Part shown: one piece after another, positions 39,174 to 42,872 of the stretch
Numbering within the stretch: the first letter of the stretch is position 1
How the letters are laid out: each line of letters opens with the position of its first letter
The notes under the pieces: generated by a model
What the model was told of the DNA's origin: nothing
The model's input: the letters and a program-made list of their open reading frames with translations, nothing else
The model's database searches: none
Source of the DNA: a virus
IMG/VR virus record: IMGVR_UViG_3300050821_001351
Coordinates: 1 to 42,872 of that record
DNA: 42,872 bases
Direction: 5' to 3' (one strand)
Position numbers and translations under genes: made by a program

Positions 39174-41107
39174 CTAATGGCCTGGGATGATGGAGACTGC
39201 ATTTGATTTGCAATCCCATGGTACGCAGCCGCAAGCCCACTATTAATAGGCACATTCCCGGCATTAGGTATCTGGCTCATGGTATTGGGACTAGCTCCAG
39301 GAGCACCACCAGGCTGGTGCATGGTATTGGGCTGTCCCGGTTGCTGGCCTGGCTGTGGCTGCCCCTGGGGAGGTGCGCCCTGGCCCTGACCAGTAACCGG
39401 GGAGTCCGCTTGTATTTTAGACTTATTCAAATCAATAGCCGTCATAATCTCGCCCAGTAGCTTCTCGAAGCTATACTTCTGTAGGAACGCCTCAGTCAGT
39501 GTCTGGCTACCACCAATTACTTGGAGCAATGTGGTCCACTTTCTAAAGTCGGCTTGGCGGCGCATGGTTAGACTAATACCAAATACCTCAAACTTCATTC
39601 CGTTAATGGTGTTTACAAATACGTCCTGTGGGTCGAGTGCAGCTAGCTCCTCGCCACGCTCCTTACCATATAAGCTAGTAAATACATCCTTATCAATTAG
39701 GTCCCAATTCTGGCATATTTCCCAGCAACCAAGTTCCAACTCAGGCTGTATCTTCTTTTCCTCAAAGTTCTTAGCAATACCTTGGAACTCAGATGTAATT
39801 GCGTTTTCAGATGCCACTACTTCCGTAGCCTTAGTCGCCCTCATGCTCTGGGCACCCATGCGCAGGTCATTAGTCTTCATAGCAGTCAGTGTCTCTTGGT
39901 TAAGTAGGTTAAACATATTAACCACCTCACCAGGAATCTCACCTGTAATGACAGGCTCTATAACATGTCCACCAATTGGTAGCGAATTATTAACCTTTAG
40001 ATTCATGCCCCATCGGATACCGTCTGTAATTTGAGTAGGGTCGTCCAGTACATCGGTACGTAGCTGGTTTACGCCCCATACAGCCTTCATAGCTGAGTCC
40101 AGCATCAAGTTGAATAGCTCAGTTAGACTGCGGTTGTGCTTCGTACCTGCATCCATTAGAGCGATACCCCATACGGTATGCGCAACCTCAATTAGAGCAG
40201 CATAGTTAATTGGACACTTCTGGTGCCACTTAGGATTGGGCGTAGGCTTACGTATCAACTCCGTACGATTGCCAAGTGTGCACACCACATTCTCGGCCAT
40301 TAACTCACCAGTAGTATTATCTAGGATATTGCCCCAGAACTCAGTGATCTTATAGCGAGGCCTAATTAACGGAAGGTACTGGTTCTGTCCAGTCTCACGA
40401 GACTTCTTAAACTCCTGCTCATCATCTTGTCCCCACGGTGCTAGCTTATCTACAGCTTCCATATCATAAATAGCATCATCGCCAGTAGCAAGTGCTCGCA
40501 CAATATGGGCATCAACCATGTACTCCTTAATAAAGTATAGATCATTGCAGTTAGGGTCCGGATAGGCATCCTCTTGGCGTATAGTTTCAAATCGCAACTC
40601 CCATGCCTTATCATCAGTCACCACCACATTCTTCTTAAACGCACGGCCCTTACCTTCGCTCTTAACCTTGAACTTAGGCTTAGGCACCATCTTGCCACAC
40701 ACCTCACTGATTGCGAGGGAGCCTAGTAAACCTAATTGAGTTAGGTATCCTACATGCGAGAAGTAGTCTGCCTGTTTTAACATGTACTTCATCATGGTCT
40801 GCATTTCGTCTGGAGTTATGATCATTCCAGTGCCATCACCACCACCACGAGATACTACTCTAAACCAATCATCTAGATCACTTAGTGCCTGTTGAAAGAA
40901 GGACTTGCTAGATTCGGTGGCATTGCGCACCTTACTGAGCACTTCCTTACTCTGGCCTTTTACTTTATGGCTAAAATTATGCTCTAGCTGATACATGCTA
41001 AAGTTATCGCGATTAAGTAGCATGCGATTACGCTTACTAAAATAGCTTTCTTGGCGGCATGCAAGGACCCAGGTCCTTACGTATTCGGCATCTAATTCTC
41101 TAGACAT
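39170..41107 (-). CDS. Portal (head-tail connector) protein
   Basis: 645 residues, AGAAGG upstream of ATG 41107. The large helical protein is sized like podovirus portals; the core includes LTELFNLMLDSAMKAVWGVN and RATKATEVVASENAITSEFQ, the long-helix and crown regions. The C-terminal ~75 residues are Gln/Pro/Gly-rich and disordered. It forms the dodecameric DNA gate. It overlaps terL by 8 bases. Confidence 0.85.
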   Translation of the reverse strand: MSRELDAEYVRTWVLACRQESYFSKRNRMLLNRDNFSMYQLEHNFSHKVKGQSKEVLSKVRNATESSKSFFQQALSDLDDWFRVVSRGGGDGTGMIITPDEMQTMMKYMLKQADYFSHVGYLTQLGLLGSLAISEVCGKMVPKPKFKVKSEGKGRAFKKNVVVTDDKAWELRFETIRQEDAYPDPNCNDLYFIKEYMVDAHIVRALATGDDAIYDMEAVDKLAPWGQDDEQEFKKSRETGQNQYLPLIRPRYKITEFWGNILDNTTGELMAENVVCTLGNRTELIRKPTPNPKWHQKCPINYAALIEVAHTVWGIALMDAGTKHNRSLTELFNLMLDSAMKAVWGVNQLRTDVLDDPTQITDGIRWGMNLKVNNSLPIGGHVIEPVITGEIPGEVVNMFNLLNQETLTAMKTNDLRMGAQSMRATKATEVVASENAITSEFQGIAKNFEEKKIQPELELGCWEICQNWDLIDKDVFTSLYGKERGEELAALDPQDVFVNTINGMKFEVFGISLTMRRQADFRKWTTLLQVIGGSQTLTEAFLQKYSFEKLLGEIMTAIDLNKSKIQADSPVTGQGQGAPPQGQPQPGQQPGQPNTMHQPGGAPGASPNTMSQIPNAGNVPINSGLAAAYHGIANQMQSPSSQAIR

Positions 41108-42752
41108 TATAACCTTCTCTCTTTAACCGTTCTTGCGCTTGGTCAGGTACGCTGTTTCCAAAGTTGTAAGACGGTGTTGCGATATTTATTGTGTGTACTC
41201 TACGAAGTGTAGTTGCTCCGGATGCCACCATTTGTAGGGCATCGTGGATGTGCGAGTACTTGTCTTTAACTGGAGTAATCTTAGTAGGCTCTATCTCGAT
41301 AGCCTTTTCTGGGTATCTGTAGCCGCCGCCAAAACCTTCGACTAGTAATGGACACTCCTCTTCACATATTTCTAGGCCAGGACCCTCACCGTATGTTTTA
41401 ATTAAGTAGTCCTCTACTCCCTTGCGCCTTACTTCCCATCCAATGGGGCCGGGCCGTATATTCTTAAAACCTATCTTGTGTAATACGTCTATGCATGTGC
41501 GGGAGTCTGCTTGTGAGCGCTGGAATCCAGCCGGGTCTACAAACACATAAATCATATCGTCAATGTGGTGTATCCAATTAAGGAAGTTTACCTCTAGGTA
41601 GCGCCATACCACACTACCTAACTTATCAATGCTACCGTCCGACTCTATAAACTCCTTATGTAGTTTTAATCTGCGGCCTATCATCTGAGTCATTAGCATT
41701 GCTGGGGATAGACCAAAGTCTACTCCGAATAGTAGTGGGGATCCAGGCTCAATATCCATCTTACCTTTACGTAGGTGGATGTTCTTATTGTAGTCGCCAT
41801 ACACAGGTTTTCCATCATATGTGGACCAGGAAGACTCGTATTCTTGTTCGAAGTCCTTGCGTGGCATCGACTGCTTAATGGCTTCGCGCCAGGCATCGCC
41901 GCGCTTCTCTGGATTAGCTGTGTAGTGCAGGTCTACAACTACAAACTTATTGCGTGGATTGCGCCATACCTTAACGCCTTCCATTGGGTTCTTAACTGGT
42001 ACAGGTGGAACTTCCTTAAAGGACAGGTCTTGTGCATCAAGCTGGTCGAATACAATCTTTTTAAAGAAGCCTGGACTACGCGACGAGATTAGTGTCATGC
42101 GACCGCCGCCGTCCAGTGTTGGCTTACTGGCTGAGTAGAAGTTCTGAGCGTCATCCCAGAATGCGGCTTCATCTCCTAATATACCGGACAATGTAAACTG
42201 TCGGAGCTGATCACCTCCAGACGGAATCCCCTGCAGTTTACTATTAATCTCCTCGAACTCCATAAGCGGCGGTTGTTTACTCATCTTGCCGTTCTTAAGT
42301 GTAGGTAGGAGTGCCTTTGGTATTTGCCAGGTGGGGATATTTCTAAAGATAAACTCCGCACGTCCAATTAAATCACCGGCATCGTCTTCTTTCTTAGATA
42401 CGAATGCATTGAAGCGACCTTCTCTAAAGATGGTGTCGTGAAGGTACAGGCTTATAAAGTTCCAAGAGCAGAACATGCGTCTGCTTTTGGCCGTACATAC
42501 CAAGGTCTCTGATAGCCACAGCTCTGTTAGGAACTTGAGGTAGTCGAGGTAGCTGGGGAATGGCTGTACAGCGTTCTCTTGGGCAATCTGGTTTAGTGTA
42601 AATACGCAGTTAGTTTGGAATAGCCATGGGTCATTGGCATATGCATTACGCATACGCAGCTGGTATCTAGCCTTCTCTGGCTCAGTCAGTAGCATGAAGG
42701 CATGCTTCTGCTCATCTTGAGTAGAGCGTAATTTCTCTAATTCACTTAACAA
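41100..42752 (-). CDS. terL: Terminase large subunit
   Basis: 550 residues from TTG 42752 (weak ribosome site; no better in-frame start). A degenerate Walker A, CTAKSRRMFCSW (86-97), and Walker B LGDEAAF (192-198) form the motor. FGVDFG (Asp345), FVDPAG (Asp406) and HIHDAL (Asp504) form the RNase H-fold nuclease that cuts concatemers. No small terminase is recognised next to it; if the genome is circular the neighbouring stretch is the gene-free left end. First gene of the late operon. Confidence 0.92.
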   Translation of the reverse strand: MLSELEKLRSTQDEQKHAFMLLTEPEKARYQLRMRNAYANDPWLFQTNCVFTLNQIAQENAVQPFPSYLDYLKFLTELWLSETLVCTAKSRRMFCSWNFISLYLHDTIFREGRFNAFVSKKEDDAGDLIGRAEFIFRNIPTWQIPKALLPTLKNGKMSKQPPLMEFEEINSKLQGIPSGGDQLRQFTLSGILGDEAAFWDDAQNFYSASKPTLDGGGRMTLISSRSPGFFKKIVFDQLDAQDLSFKEVPPVPVKNPMEGVKVWRNPRNKFVVVDLHYTANPEKRGDAWREAIKQSMPRKDFEQEYESSWSTYDGKPVYGDYNKNIHLRKGKMDIEPGSPLLFGVDFGLSPAMLMTQMIGRRLKLHKEFIESDGSIDKLGSVVWRYLEVNFLNWIHHIDDMIYVFVDPAGFQRSQADSRTCIDVLHKIGFKNIRPGPIGWEVRRKGVEDYLIKTYGEGPGLEICEEECPLLVEGFGGGYRYPEKAIEIEPTKITPVKDKYSHIHDALQMVASGATTLRRVHTINIATPSYNFGNSVPDQAQERLKREGYNV

Positions 42753-42872
42753 TGTTACACCATGGTAGTAAATGCACGTTGCATTCTTAGGATGCAGCGT
42801 TAGGTGTAATTAAGTCAATGTGGTTAGACGTTAGCCTTAATCCAGTTGGACCATTGTGGTTGTGGTGTCGCA
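42753..42872. other. Gene-free right end upstream of terL
   Basis: 120 bases with no gene. A TTGACT lies on the minus strand near 42812-42817, but no -10 is suitably spaced. It does not visibly repeat the left end of the window. Confidence 0.5.

Noticed and set aside
39531-40034. 167-codon rightward frame inside portal
   Set aside because: Antisense to a well-supported portal gene, Ser-rich shadow composition.
1-42872. Terminal direct repeat, tRNA genes, CRISPR array, integrase
   Set aside because: The first and last ~120 bases do not visibly match; no cloverleaf, spaced repeat array or recombinase motif was found by reading.

Overview
The window looks like a complete or nearly complete genome of a tailed double-stranded DNA bacteriophage (Caudoviricetes) with podovirus-type virion genes. 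The support is a large terminase, a 645-residue portal, a scaffold, and a major capsid protein of the N4-gp56 kind. Several Ala/Gly/Gln-rich ejection-type proteins are present, and no long tape-measure protein, tail-tube or sheath gene is visible. I see no integrase, tRNA, rRNA, CRISPR array, or DNA or RNA polymerase gene, so replication and transcription probably lean on the host. A GH25 endolysin next to a lipoprotein fits a lysis cassette, and the lipoprotein would suit a diderm host. The host cannot be named from the sequence. No terminal direct repeat is obvious; both ends are intergenic, so a circularly permuted genome opened between terL and the first rightward gene is plausible.

Layout. 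(1) 1-549 is a gene-free left end with palindromes. (2) 550-7.1 kb holds small rightward genes of mostly unknown function and three isolated leftward genes (1366-1644, 1913-3343, 6861-7085). Two of the leftward genes share a duplicated promoter and leader module. A GC- and G-rich gene-free stretch lies at 3878-4110. The region also has a zinc-finger PD-(D/E)XK nuclease and an overlapping gene pair resembling IS66 TnpA/TnpB without the TnpC transposase. (3) 7.4-15.9 kb is one long run of rightward genes with stop-start overlaps: a Cro-like repressor, zinc ribbons, small membrane proteins, a tyrosine/dual-specificity phosphatase, two glycosyltransferase-like proteins and three HNH homing endonucleases. 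(4) 15.9-17.7 kb is a leftward lysis-type cassette embedded in the rightward half. (5) 17.8-22.9 kb is the rightward DNA-metabolism block: Cas4/RecB-like nuclease, Sak4-like ATPase, an Acb2/Tad1-hairpin-like protein, a DUF669-like protein, a structured RNA, a RusA resolvase and a DUF3987-type ATPase. (6) 42.75 kb down to 22.86 kb is the leftward late operon, in order terL, portal, scaffold, capsid, small virion proteins, connector and tail proteins, fibre proteins, cupin and ejection proteins. It collides with the early operon by a 69-bp convergent overlap.

The strongest unexplained signal is a family of dispersed hairpins at 3552-3575, 5845-5870, 6457-6477, 7149-7172, 36597-36622 and 38095-38118, with a looser relative at 157-174. 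Each has an inner GC stem and a TACT or AGTA loop (GAA in one copy). Each stem is flanked by a tandem G-A/A-G mismatch and two further outer base pairs. Stems differ between copies but stay complementary, including one G-U wobble and one U-A replacement. Copies occur in both orientations, between capsid-region genes and inside two early genes.
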